A stretch of DNA of 64,000 nucleotides, taken from the NCBI RefSeq assembly GCF_949987515.2, contig NC_082695.1:86575604-86639603 (forward strand), read 5' to 3'. The position numbers were made by a program, and so were the translations under genes. Below the pieces are notes generated by a model that saw nothing but the letters and a program-made list of their open reading frames with translations, did no database searches and was not told the origin of the DNA. This DNA comes from Delphinus delphis. Lineage: Eukaryota; Chordata; Mammalia; Artiodactyla; Delphinidae. Below, piece by piece: positions 45,649-55,833 of this stretch (its first letter is position 1; each line of letters opens with the position of its first letter).

Positions 45649-45969
45649 GGGCTTCCCTGGTGGCACGGTGGTTAAGAATCCGCCTGCCAATGCAGGGGAC
45701 ATGGGTTTGAGCCCTGGTCCGGGAAGATCCCACATGCTGTGGAGCAGCTAAGCCCGCGAGCCACAACTACTGAGCCTGGGAGCCACAACTACTGAAGCCC
45801 GCGTGCCTAGAGCCCGTGCTCCGCAACAAGAGAAGCCACCATGAGAAGCCCACGCACCACAAAGAAGAGTAGCCCCTGCTCGCCACAACTAGAGAAAGCC
45901 GGCATGCAGCAACGAAGACCCAACACAGCCAAAAATTTAAAAATAAATAAATAAAATAAATTTATTAAA
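45649..45969 (+). mobile_element. CHR-type SINE, long form, with 14-base target duplication
   Basis: GGGCTTCCCTGGTGGCACGG, B-box GGGTTTGAGCCC, two CACAACTACTGA modules and the ending AACACAGCCAAAAATTTAAA with TAAA repeats. Flanks AAAGGTAAGTTTCA are exact at 45,635-45,648 and 45,970-45,983. A good reference for the normal module number. Confidence 0.94.
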
Positions 45970-45983
45970 AAAGGTAAGTTTCA

Positions 45984-46310
45984 AAAATCTTTGAATCATA
46001 AAAGTGTTAGAACCAGCAAGAACATTTAGCAACCACTTGCTTTATGTTAATAAACTGAGTCTCAAAGAAGTTAAGTGCCTTATACCATGCGTAAATATAA
46101 GTCACCATAAGAACTCTGGCCTCCTGTCTCCCATTCATTGGTGTCACCATACAGAATATCTCTTGGAAAGATCTGGTATGCAATAGAAAGTTGCATCGTC
46201 TTTGCTACACATCATTGGAAATTAAAACTCACCTTTGGTATAGTCAGCATGTCTAAAGTTATGCTATTAACAAGACCTACCTCTGGGAGCAGTAGGTATT
46301 GTTACTGTCA
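45984..46310. other. Unassigned sequence
   Basis: No gene is recognised. The text around 46,025-46,100 (ACTGAGTCTCAAAGAAGTTAAGTGCCTTA) resembles a reverse MIR fragment. Confidence 0.4.
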
Positions 46311-46800
46311 ACTGAAAGAAAAAACTCACAGCATAAGAGCTGTGAGTTTTAAGTTTTATTCAGGGTCTTACTGAGGACTATAGCCTGGGAGACAGCCTCT
46401 CAGGAGCTCTGAGTAAACTGCTCTGAAGAGGCTGGGGCGAGTCCAGTGCTTGGGCTCAAGTGTCAAGTATACATGTTGGTAAAACTCTACTTACTGCTAG
46501 TCACGAAGAGCAGACATCTCAGGCGAATGATTTTAGTGCTTTTCTATGTACAGAAAGATGCAAGAATCTGAGTTCATTAGAATTCTTGCTGAACTACACT
46601 TCTGCCTGTCTAAGGGGCCTGCTTGTCCCAGCACAGAGCATCCTGTTCCCATCATTCCCTCCGTCTGCCTGTCTAAGGGGCCTGCTTGTCCAAGCACAGA
46701 GCATCCTGGTACCATCATTCCCTCCGTCTGAGGCAGAGGATACTGTCGGTCAGCAGCTGTAGTGGGTTAACCTTGCAGAATTGCACAAAGCTCTCTGTTC
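46311..46800. repeat. Unclassified repeat-like segment with hairpin and tandem duplication
   Basis: It starts with a perfect 11-base inverted repeat, AAAACTCACAG (46,321-46,331) and CTGTGAGTTTT (46,340-46,350), with an 8-base loop. A 63-base unit is duplicated at 46,601-46,663 and 46,664-46,726 with three differences. Because 63 is divisible by three, ORFs on both strands read through. The flanking style suggests an LTR-class element, but I cannot name it. Confidence 0.45.
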
Positions 46801-46846
46801 TTCTTTGTTTACATTATGTATGTTATGTATGTTAAGGTATTGTTAT

Positions 46847-47215
46847 GGACTGAACATGTGTGTCCCCCCAAAATTTATGTGTTGAAACCCAACCCCCTGT
46901 GTGATGGTGTTAGGAGGTGAGGCCTGTTGGAGGAGATTAGGTCATGAAGGTGGAGCCCTCGTGGTGGGATTAGTGCCCTTGTAAATGAGGCCCCAGAGAG
47001 CTCCCTCGCTCCTTCTGTCACCTGAGGACACAGCAAGAGGATGGCCGTCTGCAACTCAGAGGAGAGCTTCCCCAGAGCCCGACCATGCTCTCACCTGATC
47101 TCAGGCTTTCAGCCTCCGAAGCTATGAGAAGTAAATGTCTGCTGTTTATGAGACATGCAGCCTATGGTACTTTGTTATAGCAGCCTGAATGGACTGAGGT
47201 ATGACAAAGCTAGGA
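46847..47215 (+). mobile_element. MLT1/MST-type ERVL-MaLR solo LTR
   Basis: GGACTGAACATGTGTGTCCC, CCAAAATTTATGTGTTGAAA, GGTGTTAGGAGGTGAGGCCT, GGTGGGATTAGTGCCCTTGT, CAGAGAGCTCCCTCGCTCC and TGTTATAGCAGCCTGAATGGACT follow MaLR LTR order from 5' to 3'. It is close to full length and has no internal genes. Confidence 0.85.
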
Positions 47216-47538
47216 AATAAATATAATTTAAGTCTGCATGTTGAGCTCCCCAGGCAGACAGTGCTGGATGAATGTTGGTGTGTGTTAAGCCTCCTACACC
47301 ATGGGTCGTAATAGTCCATCTGTTTGAACGCAGAGACATCTAACCGAGGCTGCAGCCTATGAGACGTGAGCATCCACGGATACTATGAGGGTTGTTTAGC
47401 TTTAATCATATGTCCACAGAAATGATTGTGTTATTGCTGCTATTTCACTTTAATTGGGAGATTTAAATAATATACCCCAAAATGTTGTATGCATACAACA
47501 GATGGTATAGGAAATAATTTTAGGCAACACCCCAACAA
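47216..47538. other. Unassigned spacer
   Basis: No gene or repeat family is recognised in this moderately AT-rich text. Confidence 0.4.
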
Positions 47539-47539
47539 A

Positions 47540-48640
47540 TATGTTTTATTTAAATATCTCTGTATTTCATATGTATTAAAATATATTGCACAACACATAT
47601 TGATTAAAAAACTGGTACCCAAAATAAAGTTAAAACTCAACACCAAGAAACCAAACAGCCCAATTTTAAAAATGGGCAAAGATCTGAATAGTTACCTCAT
47701 GAGGGAAGGTATGCAGATGGCAAGTAAGCATATAAAAAGATGCTCTGAATCATATGTCATTAGAGAATTGCAAATCAAAACAGCAGTGAGATACCAGGAC
47801 ACACCAATCCGGAACACTGACAGCACGAAATGCTGGCGAGGCTGTGGAGCAACAGGAACTCCATTCATTGCTGGTGGGGATGCCCAAGGGTGCTGCCACT
47901 TTGGAAGACAGTTTGGCGGCTCCTTATCAAACTAAATATAGTCTCATCATGTGCTCCAGAAAGCACACTCCCTGGTATTTACCCAAAGGAGGTGAAGACG
48001 TACGTTCACACAAAAACCTGCGTGGATGTTTATAGCAGCTTTATTCATAGTCGTGAAAACTTGGAAACAAACAAGATGTCCTTCAGTAGGTGAATGGATA
48101 CGTAAACTATGGTTCATCCAGACAATGGAATGTTACTCAGCACTAAAAAGAAATGAGCTATCAAGCCACAGAAAAGACACGGAGGAATGTTAAATGCACA
48201 AAGAAGCCAGTCTGAACAGGATACGTACTGCATGATTCTGACTATATGACATTCTGGAAAAGGCAATATAGAGACAGTAAAAAGAGCAGTGGCGGCCAGG
48301 GGTTCAAGGCGGGTGGGGAGAGGGTGATTAGGTAGAACCCAGAGAAACTTGAGGGCAGTGAAACTATCCTCTGTGGTACTGTAATGGTGGATGCATAACA
48401 CACACTTGTTACAACCCATAGCACTGCACAGAAATGAACATTAAATTATGAAATTTGGTTAATACTAATGCGTCAATATTGGTTCATTAACTGCACCCAA
48501 TGGAACATACTAATGCAAGGTCTTATTAATAGGAGAAAGTGTGTATACTGGGGGGAGGGTACGTGGGAACTCCCTGTACCAGATGCTCAATTTTTCTGAG
48601 AATGTAAAACTGTTCAAAAATCAACTATTAATTTAAAAAA
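47540..48640 (+). mobile_element. L1 3' half, plus strand
   Basis: AATTTTAAAAATGGGCAAAG, CAAATCAAAACAGCAGTGAG, GGAACTCCATTCATTGCTGG, GAATGGATACGTAAACTATGG and the 3' UTR with GGGAACTCCCTGTACCAGATGC lie in native order. ORF2 is interrupted (fragments of 148 and 87 codons). The end at AATTTAAAAAA abuts the U6 pseudogene. Confidence 0.85.
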
Positions 48641-48647
48641 CCCTCAG

Positions 48648-48748
48648 GTGCTCACCTCGGCAGCACATAGACTAAAATTGGAATGATACAGAGATTAGCA
48701 TGGCCCCTGAGTAAGGATGACACGCAAATTCCTGAAGTGTTCCATATT
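48648..48748 (+). pseudogene. U6 snRNA retropseudogene
   Basis: From GTGCTCACCTCGGCAGCACA through GATACAGAGATTAGCATGGC, CCCTGAGTAAGGATGACACG and CAAATTCCTGAAGTGTTCCA to ATATT, it covers the whole U6 spliceosomal RNA. It lacks three bases in the conserved ACAGAGA box region (ACAGAGATTAGC) and has about eight substitutions. An A11 tail replaces the U-rich terminator, and no proximal sequence element with TATA box is visible upstream, so it is a reverse-transcribed, inactive copy. Confidence 0.93.
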
Positions 48749-48829
48749 AAAAAAAAAAACTCCTCAGAGTTCTTGCTCAATGAATATCGTTATTATAATC
48801 GTCCAGTATGTGCCAATGACCGCTTCAGC

Positions 48830-49660
48830 GCTGGAGGTCAGGCCTGTATCGTAAACGGCCCGGGTCTGCGCTGCGGCGGGGAGAGTGCAGGCGGCGCGAT
48901 CTGCCACCAGGTGGCGCTCCTCCTCCCCGACTCTGTCTCTCTCATTTCTTCATTTTCTCCATTCTGCTCCTGTCTTTTCCTTCTTTCCCTTCCCGTGTGT
49001 ACACTGTCATCCCTGGATCTAGTCACCTGGGGATGGAACCCAGCCCCGCCGTTTCCACGAGGGCGGCCTCCACCTTGGCGGGGGGCGCGGGGAGCTCCGG
49101 TGCCGCGGGCGGCACGTCGCAGCCTCTGGGTCCCGGCGCGGGTGGAAAGTGATGGTGACCGGCCAGGGCGCTGGGTGAGCGCGCGAGCCTGCTCCACCTG
49201 CATCAGTCCCGGGCCCGGGTCCCTTTCCCTGCTCCCCCCACGCCGCCTCTGCCTGTGTGATGAATCTCCAGACCCTGCAGCTCACCCGCTGAGACTCGGC
49301 CTCGCCCCCGGCTCCCCAGCCCGGGGTGGCGCGTTCACACCCGGACCTCCCCGGGCTGGTCCCCAGCCTCACGCGCCTTGCCTCCCCTCAGATCTCTCCG
49401 CCTGGGGAAGCGGATTCGACAATCCAAAACTTAGCGGGGGAGACCCACCCTGCGCTAAGAGACCGGGCAGCATCAAAGTGATTGTGTGACTGTGTGGCTG
49501 GGGGCGGGGTGGGGACGACGCGCTGGATGCGACAGAGGGAGGGCAACCAGCGGGCCCAGAGCGGGGACGCCTGGGTCAGGTCACCGCAGCGCGGAGGACA
49601 CAGGCTCGGGGCTGGGGAGGGGTCTCCGGGGGAAGTAGAAAGGATCACGATGAACAACTT
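48830..49660. promoter_or_regulatory. Second CpG-rich patch
   Basis: CpG-dense text starts about 80 bases after the U6 pseudogene tail and continues to about 49,660. It includes the CTCF motif at 48,904, a GC box GGGGGCGGGGTGGG at about 49,500 and CGGCGGGGAGAG at 48,871. A 268-codon plus ORF (48,683-49,489) starts inside the U6 pseudogene and is most likely chance. No start codon with splice donor can be chosen, so it may be an orphan island, an enhancer or a promoter for a non-coding transcript. Confidence 0.5.
48904..48918 (+). promoter_or_regulatory. CTCF binding motif, forward orientation
   Basis: CCACCAGGTGGCGCT matches the full CTCF consensus including the RSY extension. CpGs in and next to it (GGCGCT) make binding methylation-sensitive, as at known insulators. 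It points away from the minus-strand motif at 2,963, so the two are divergent and would not anchor one loop together. Confidence 0.6.
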
Positions 49661-49699
49661 GGATTCTTCTTGCGATAGGGAAAAACGCTGGTCCACGAA

Positions 49700-50310
49700 A
49701 TTATGTTAGAATTAAAACTTGCATTTCTCAAATGACAAACCAAAATGGGCCACAGAATAGAAAGACGTTTATAACACATTTATCTGATAAAATATTAGTA
49801 TTCAGAATATCTAAAGAATTACTATAGATCTTATAGTAAAAAACATAAACCTAATGCTTAAAATAGGCAAAAATAAAAACAGGCAAATCAGTGAAGAGGA
49901 AAAACAAGGGAAGAAAAGTTCAACCTCACTAGAAATTAGGAAAACTCAAATAAGACCCCACAGGTTGACAAAAATTAAGAAGTCTGGTCATACCAGACGG
50001 TGATGAGGGTGTTTTCAGACACTGCTGGTAAGAATGTAGATTATTACAATCACACTGGAAAATCATTTTAAATCTCACTAACTCCACTCCTACAACCCAG
50101 CATACTTATGTCCACATGTATAAGAATGTTCAGAGCAATTTTATTTGTAATAATAAGAAAAAGAGAAATAGCCTAAATTTCACCAACAGAATAGATAAGA
50201 AAATTTAATATAGTTAATATAACAGAACTGTTTACAGCAGTGAGAATGAACGAGATACATATCACAATATACAAAGAGAAAACAGATGCATAAAGATACG
50301 TACATTCACA
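49700..50310 (+). mobile_element. Old L1 fragment
   Basis: ACTTGCATTTCTCAAATGAC, TTCAACCTCACTAGAAATTAGG, TACAACCCAGCATACTTATG and GAGAATGAACGAGATACATA are diverged L1 ORF2 3' segments in order. No ORF. Confidence 0.75.
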
Positions 50311-51540
50311 GGCACTGGGGCTGGCTGTGTTTAGGACTCAGGGCAAATGGGGTGGGATGTGCCCTCCCTTTAAACGTGGCTGGTTCTGTGGGCCCGGCCT
50401 CCCAGGGAGGCGCTGCCACTGAGCCACATGGTGAAGCTGGGCTCTGAGTTTGCTAGTGAATCATGAGTACATTTTCGTTTTTCTTACAGCCCAGAGTAAC
50501 GCTCACACCTGTGATCAGTGGGCAAGCAGGACACCCCGACCCCTGATCCCTGGAAGTGTCCTGCTCAAGGGCCACTGACTTTAAACTGTTATCCAACAGA
50601 CTCTCCCTGGGGAAAAAAAATAGTGTTTGATGGTTTTTGGTTGAAGCACAGAGCAGTCACAGAGTTAAAATCGCTCGGGACCTCAGAGAGACACTAGTTC
50701 AGCTTTCTCATTTTACGGCCCGAGACCTGGAAAGGTAAGGCGATTTTCCTGGGCTCACACAGCCTGACACCTGTTTTCTGTCAGCAACTCTGAGGAATCT
50801 ATGGGAGAAAATGTGTTGGAAGTTTTAAAGCAATTGTTCTTTCTTCTGGTGTCTTAGAGTCTCCTCACTGATGGCAAACTTGATTTTTCCCGCTGTTCCA
50901 TCCATCAATGCTGATCAGGACCCACATCCACTTTCCTTATTATCCAAGACACTCTCCCCCTGCACGCATCGTTTGCTTCCTTACTTGAGTGGTGTTTGAA
51001 TGATGTCATCCCTTACCGCACATCAGCTGACCGTGCTTTTTGAAATCATGCTCTTGGTGGCTCCCGAGTTTACCCCTAACCCCTGCCCCCGGTCGCTTTC
51101 TTGCTTTGTGCTCACGCCATCCCGTCCGTGTGGGCCTGTGCCTGTTTTCTTGGGCTACTGAGTGCTTCTTGAGAAAGTCGTGAGACAGGCTGGTTGGTGT
51201 TACTACAGTTCTAGCTTATACCATTTTATTTATCTACTTATCGTAAGTTATTATTTCTATTATCATGTTATTTCAATTTTCTTAGGTGCCAAACTATATA
51301 CCTAGTAACCATTTTATTTAGTTATCATAAGTTATTATTTCTATTATCATATTATTTCAATTTTCTTAGGTGCCAAACTAAGTCGGTTTACTTCTGAAAG
51401 TACTCCAGGCAGTTTCAGCTTCAGGCAGATTTCAGAGTCTAGTTCAGTTTGGAATCTGTGAATTCAAGCAACGCTGGAGTGAACTCAGATTCCCACTTCC
51501 AGATCTCAGCTTCTCGAATGGCGAGGTATGTACTTTCATT
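50311..51540. other. Unassigned sequence with a tandem duplication
   Basis: No gene is recognised. A MIR-like piece (CATTTTACGGCCCGAGACCTGG) lies at about 50,700-50,780. The duplication at 51,221-51,380 is listed separately. The rest looks unique. Confidence 0.4.
51221..51380 (+). repeat. Tandem duplication of about 83-88 bases
   Basis: CCATTTTATTTA followed by TAAGTTATTATTTCTATTATC, TTATTTCAATTTTCTTAGG and TGCCAAACTA occurs twice (from 51,221 and from 51,309) with a few substitutions and a 5-base length difference. Each copy holds a pyrimidine-rich CAATTTTCTTAG that would make a fair splice acceptor. Confidence 0.85.
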
Positions 51541-51544
51541 TGCT

Positions 51545-51735
51545 CATCTGGTATGGGAAAGAGCACAGGGCTCTGGATACCTAGAGACCTGCTTTCCAAT
51601 CTGAACTCCAAGACCTACTGTGTGACCTTAGGCAAGTTATTTAACCTCTTTTGAGAGAGTTTTGTAAAATGGGAGTCTACACTTCTATTCCTGGGACAAC
51701 TGAAAGAGATTAAACGTGTGAATGTGCCTGGTGGC
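51545..51735 (+). repeat. MIR SINE
   Basis: GGGAAAGAGCACAGGGCTCTGG, CTACTGTGTGACCTTAGGCAAG, TTATTTAACCTCTTTTGAG, TAAAATGGGAGTC and GAGATTAAACGTGTGAATGT show the complete MIR order including its conserved core. Confidence 0.85.
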
Positions 51736-51889
51736 AAATTAATACCCAATGGTTTTGCTTGCATCTTCATTTTAACTTGAAAACTGGCTGCTGGTATTTA
51801 ATTCTTGACAGATGAGAAACAAACAACAACAAATCAAAAAACCTAAACATTATTTCTATGACTTGAAAACTGTGCTAATGCTAAACTCT

Positions 51890-53936
51890 TCTGTAAAATT
51901 CAAGAGGAAGGAATACCTCACAATCCAATCTATGAGACCAGTATTACTCTGACAGGAAGACCAGAAAAACACACTACAAGGAAAACTACACACTACTAAC
52001 ACTCATGAACATAGATGTGAAAGTTCTTAACAAAATTTTAGCAAATCAAACATTCATTCGTGATAGAAACCCTCACCATCTAGGGAAAGAAGGGAATGTC
52101 CTCAACTATAAAAAACCAATAGCAAAAATATAATTAATGGGGAAAGACTGAATTCTTTCTAATATGAAAGAGGAAAAAAAAATTTGCTGTTATCGTGTCT
52201 ATCCATTAGTACTAGAACTATTATTAGAGGTTCTAGCCAGTGCAACAAAGCAAGAAAAAGAAAAAAAGGCTCCATATTGGAAAATAAGTAAAATACTTAA
52301 TTTGTAGAAATCATAATCATTCATTTTAAAAACCCTTGGGAATCTACAGAAAAAGCTAGACTGACTTATAAATGAGTTTAACAAGGTTTCTGGATAAAGA
52401 GACAATATTGAAAAATCAATTGAACAATCAAGTTGAAGCTAGATAAACAATATATTTAATAAAACCTCAAAAATACGAAATGGGAGGAATACATTTGACA
52501 AAAGATGGGCAAGACTTGATCACTGAAAACTACAAATTGTAGCAAAGAGAAATTAAAGAAGACTTGAATAAAGATACTGTGGTCATAGATTGGAGGACTT
52601 AATATTGTTAAGGTGCGAATTTACTCCAAATCAATCTAAGGATTCAAAGTAATTCTACTCAAAAACTCAGGTTTTTTTTTTAAAGAAATTGACAAGCTGA
52701 TTTTAAAATTCAGGAAATGTCAAAATGACTTAGAATAGGCAAAACAACTTTGCAAAAGAACAAATTTAGAGAACTTAACACTACTAGGTTTCAAGACTTA
52801 CTATAAAGCTACAGTATTAAAGACAGTGTAGCACTGGAGAAAAAATAAGCAAAAAAGTAATAGAACAGAACAGAGTTTAAAATAGACCAATACCTATATG
52901 ATCATTTAATTTTAAACAGTGTTGGCATGGCATTTCAATGGAGAAATGATAATCTTTTAAATAAAAGGTGCTGGAACAACTGGATAGTATATTGGAAAAA
53001 AAATAAAACTCAACCCTTACCTCATACCGTATACAAAAATTAACTCAAGATGGAGAAAGACCTAAAAGTAAGAGCTAAAACTTCCAGAAGAAAACACAGA
53101 AAATCTTAGTGACTTTGGCAAAGTTTCTTAAAAATGATAAAAGTCATGGAACAACTGGTAGTTTAGACTTCAAAAAAATAAAAACTTATGCTATTCAAAA
53201 AACACTTTATGGAAATAAAAAGGCAAGCCACATACTAGGAGAAAATATTGCAAAACATATATCTGACAAATAAATTATATTTGGAATATTAAAAAAACTC
53301 TACAATTTAATAATAAGATGACAATCCAATTAAAAATGGGCAAAAGATTTGAACAGACAAATACATCAAGGACAATACACGGACAGCAAAGAAGCAGATG
53401 GAAAGATGCTCAACATAATTAGTTATTAAAGAAAGGCAAATTAAAACCACAGTGAGATACCATTACACGCCCACTAGAAAGAGTAAAATTCAAAAGGCTG
53501 ACCATTCCAAGTGCTGGTGAGGAAGTAAACCAACTGGAAGGTCATGCATTGTGGTAGAAATGTAAGACAGTACAACCACTTTGGAAAACAGTTTAGTAGC
53601 TTCTAGAAAAAGATACGACTACCGTATCACCCTGCCATGCCACTCCTAGGTATCTACCCCAGAGAAATGAAAAGTATATGTCCATGCCGAGACTTGACAC
53701 AAATGTTCACAGCAGTTTTATCTGCAATCAGGGCTGGTATGAGGGCAAGGCAAGTGGGACATTTGCACAAACCTGACAGCGAGCACCTCCTTAAGTTTGC
53801 ACACAAGGTGCCCTGCTTCTCTCACCCTAGTCCGGATCCTGTTTATAACAGTCAAAACGTGCAAACAATCTAAGCCGCCATCTAAGGTGGGTGGTTAGAG
53901 AAGCCGTGGTCCCTCCACACACCGAAACGCTATTCT
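51890..53936 (+). mobile_element. Degenerate L1 ORF2, left part
   Basis: Reverse transcriptase and C-terminal text with many stops: GAACATAGATGTGAAAGTTC, AGGTTCTAGCCAGTGCAACA, GTACAAAAATTAACTC-like text at 53,030 and CACTCCTAGGTATCTACCCC. The element resumes at about 54,297 after the U6-L1 insertion. 5' UTR and ORF1 are absent. About 140 bases around 53,730-53,830 are not L1-like and may be a separate small insertion. Confidence 0.8.
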
Positions 53937-54296
53937 GTGCTATTTCAACAGCGCGAAAAATGGGACGATACAGAGGAGATAGGCATAGTCCCTACACGGG
54001 GACGACTGCAGTTTTGTGAAGCATTCCGTATTTTTATAAAATAAATAAGTCCTAGGAATATAATGTAACCATAGTTACTAACGGTAACTATAGTTAGTAA
54101 TACTGTATTGTATATCTGAAAGTTGCTAATAGATCTTAAAAGTTCTCAGCATGAGGAAAAAACTGTAACTGTGTGTGGTGATGGATGTTAACTAGACTTA
54201 TTGTGATCATTTCACAATATTTACAATTATCAAATCATTACATCGCACATCTGAAACTAGTACAATGTTTTATGTCAATCATATCTCAAAACAAAA
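53937..54296 (+). pseudogene. U6 snRNA joined to an L1 3' end: chimeric retrocopy
   Basis: Positions 53,937-54,035 align with U6 along its length: GTGCT, CAGC, AATGGGACGATACAGAGGAG, GGATGACACG-equivalent GGACGACTGCAG, GTGAAGCATTCCGTATTTTT. About 8 bases near its 5' third are lost and many are substituted. Directly after the T5 end comes an L1 3' UTR (AATATAATGTAACCATAG, CTGAAAGTTGCTAATAGATC, GATGGATGTTAACTAGACTT, ACATCTGAAACTAGTACAAT) and a short A-rich end. Host L1 text GAAACGCTATTCTG on the left and GGAAATAATGTTTAG on the right derive from one ancestral L1 segment, a diverged target duplication. Confidence 0.7.
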
Positions 54297-54690
54297 GGAA
54301 ATAATGTTTAGCAATAAAAAGTAATCAATTATTGATTCATGCAACAACATGGATAAATTTCAAAACAATTATTCTGAGTGAAAGAAGTTAGACAAAAAGA
54401 ATATTGTATGAATTCCATTTATACAAAATTTTAGAAAATGCAATTAATCTATAGTGACAAAAAGAAGATCAGTGGGTGCCAGGGAAATAAGTAGGAAGTA
54501 GGGGGAAGGAAGGAATACAAAGGGGAACAAGCAAGTCTCAGGGGTGATAGGATAATTCACAGCTTGATTGTGCTGATGGCTTCACAGCTGTATGTGTCCA
54601 ACTTACTCAACTTTACTCTTTAGTATGTGCAGTTTATTCTCTGTAAATTACATCTCAATAAAGCTGTGAAAAATAAAATGAGGCACAATA
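54297..54690 (+). mobile_element. Degenerate L1, right part
   Basis: AGCAATAAAAAGTAATCAAT, ATGCAACAACATGGATAAAT, ATACAAAATTTTAGAAAATG and CATCTCAATAAAGCTGTGAA continue the ORF2 end and the 3' UTR interrupted at 53,936. Confidence 0.8.
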
Positions 54691-54691
54691 A

Positions 54692-55085
54692 AAACTTACA
54701 GACATTAACCCTTATTGGATCCTGACTGGGAAAACAAACTTCAGGGCCAATTGGGAGCATCTGAATATGGACTAGGTATTAACCATTTTAGGAGATTATT
54801 GGTAATTTCTGTAGGTATAATAATGGTATTGTGGATATGTAAGAAAATTCCAGTGTTCTTAGGAGATACATGCTGAACTATTTAGGGGTGAAATGGGATG
54901 TCTACAACTTATTTTAAATAGTTTGGAAAAAAGAAAGAAAAAATAAATAGATAAAGCAAATATGGCAGAAATAGTAAGACGCTTGAATCTAGGTGTCAGT
55001 ACACAGGTGTTCATTTGACTATTCATTCTTTCAGCTTTTTGAAAGGCTGGTTTGATAATTTTCTCATTAAAAAGCTGGAAAAAGT
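54692..55085 (+). repeat. Ancient LINE-like 3' end, family uncertain
   Basis: TATTGGATCCTGACTGGGAA, GCATCTGAATATGGACTAGG, GGTATTGTGGATATGTAAGA, GGTGAAATGGGATGTCTACAAC and CTCATTAAAAAGCTGG belong to a widespread mammalian repeat that I cannot name with certainty. It has no ORF. Confidence 0.55.
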
Positions 55086-55089
55086 TACC

Positions 55090-55608
55090 AAATGGATTTG
55101 AAAAAGAACCAAATTACAAGAGATACAACAGAAGATAACTGAATTATCAAACTCAATGAATAGGTTTAACTGAAGACATGGCAGAAGATAGAATCAGTGA
55201 ACTGCAAAATAAATATTAAAAAAGTATCCATAATGCACTACAGAGAGAAAGAGAGGCAGAAAATATGAAAGAAAAGTTAAGAAACATGGCAAATAAAATG
55301 GGAAGGCCTATCATGAATCTGGTTGGGATTCCAGGAGAAAGAGAAAGTTCACTTATAGTTTAAAATGAATTCTTGAAAGTGTAAATAAAAAGAATCCATA
55401 CTTAGGCATACCGTGATGAATCTGCATGACACGAACAGCTGAGAGGGGCCTTAACAACTTCCAGTGACGATGATAACCTCCAAAGAACAAAGACTGATGA
55501 GACTTCATCACCCATGACAGAAGCCAAGCTAAAAAGTGGAACACTGTCAGTGGACTGAAAGAAAATGATTGTCAACCTAGAATTATTTACCCATAAAAAG
55601 TACTTTTA
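55090..55608 (+). mobile_element. Old L1/HAL1 ORF1-like fragment
   Basis: Purine-rich text with AGAATCAGTGAACTGCAAAA, GAAACATGGCAAATAAAATG and CATGAATCTGGTTGGGATTCC, the position of the RRM beginning in L1-type ORF1 (IxLxGIP-like). Frames are broken. Confidence 0.55.
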
Positions 55609-55620
55609 AGAATGAGGGCA

Positions 55621-55821
55621 GGGCTTCCCTGGTGGCACAGTGGTTGAGAGTCCGCCTGCCGATGCAGGGGACGCGGGTTCGTGCCCTGGTCCGGGAGGAT
55701 CCCACATGCCGCGGAGCGGCTGGGCCCGTGAGCCATGGCCGCTGAGCCTGCGCGTCCGGAGCCTGTGCTCCGCAACGGGAGAGGCCACAGCAGTGAGAGG
55801 CCCGCGTACCGCAAAAAAAAG
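55621..55821 (+). mobile_element. CHRS-type SINE with 12-base target duplication
   Basis: GGGCTTCCCTGGTGGCACAG head, B-box GGGTTCGTGCCC, ending GTGAGAGGCCCGCGTACCGC and an A-tail. Flanks AGAATGAGGGCA are exact at 55,609-55,620 and 55,822-55,833. Near consensus, so recent. Confidence 0.95.
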
Positions 55822-55833
55822 AGAATGAGGGCA

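Noticed and set aside
46321..46350. Perfect 11-base hairpin considered as a microRNA precursor or terminator
   Set aside because: The stem is far too short for a microRNA precursor, and intrinsic terminators do not apply in this genome.
48683..49489. 268-codon plus-strand ORF over the second CpG patch
   Set aside because: Its start lies inside the U6 pseudogene, and the protein is low-complexity Pro/Arg/Ser text expected from CpG-rich DNA.
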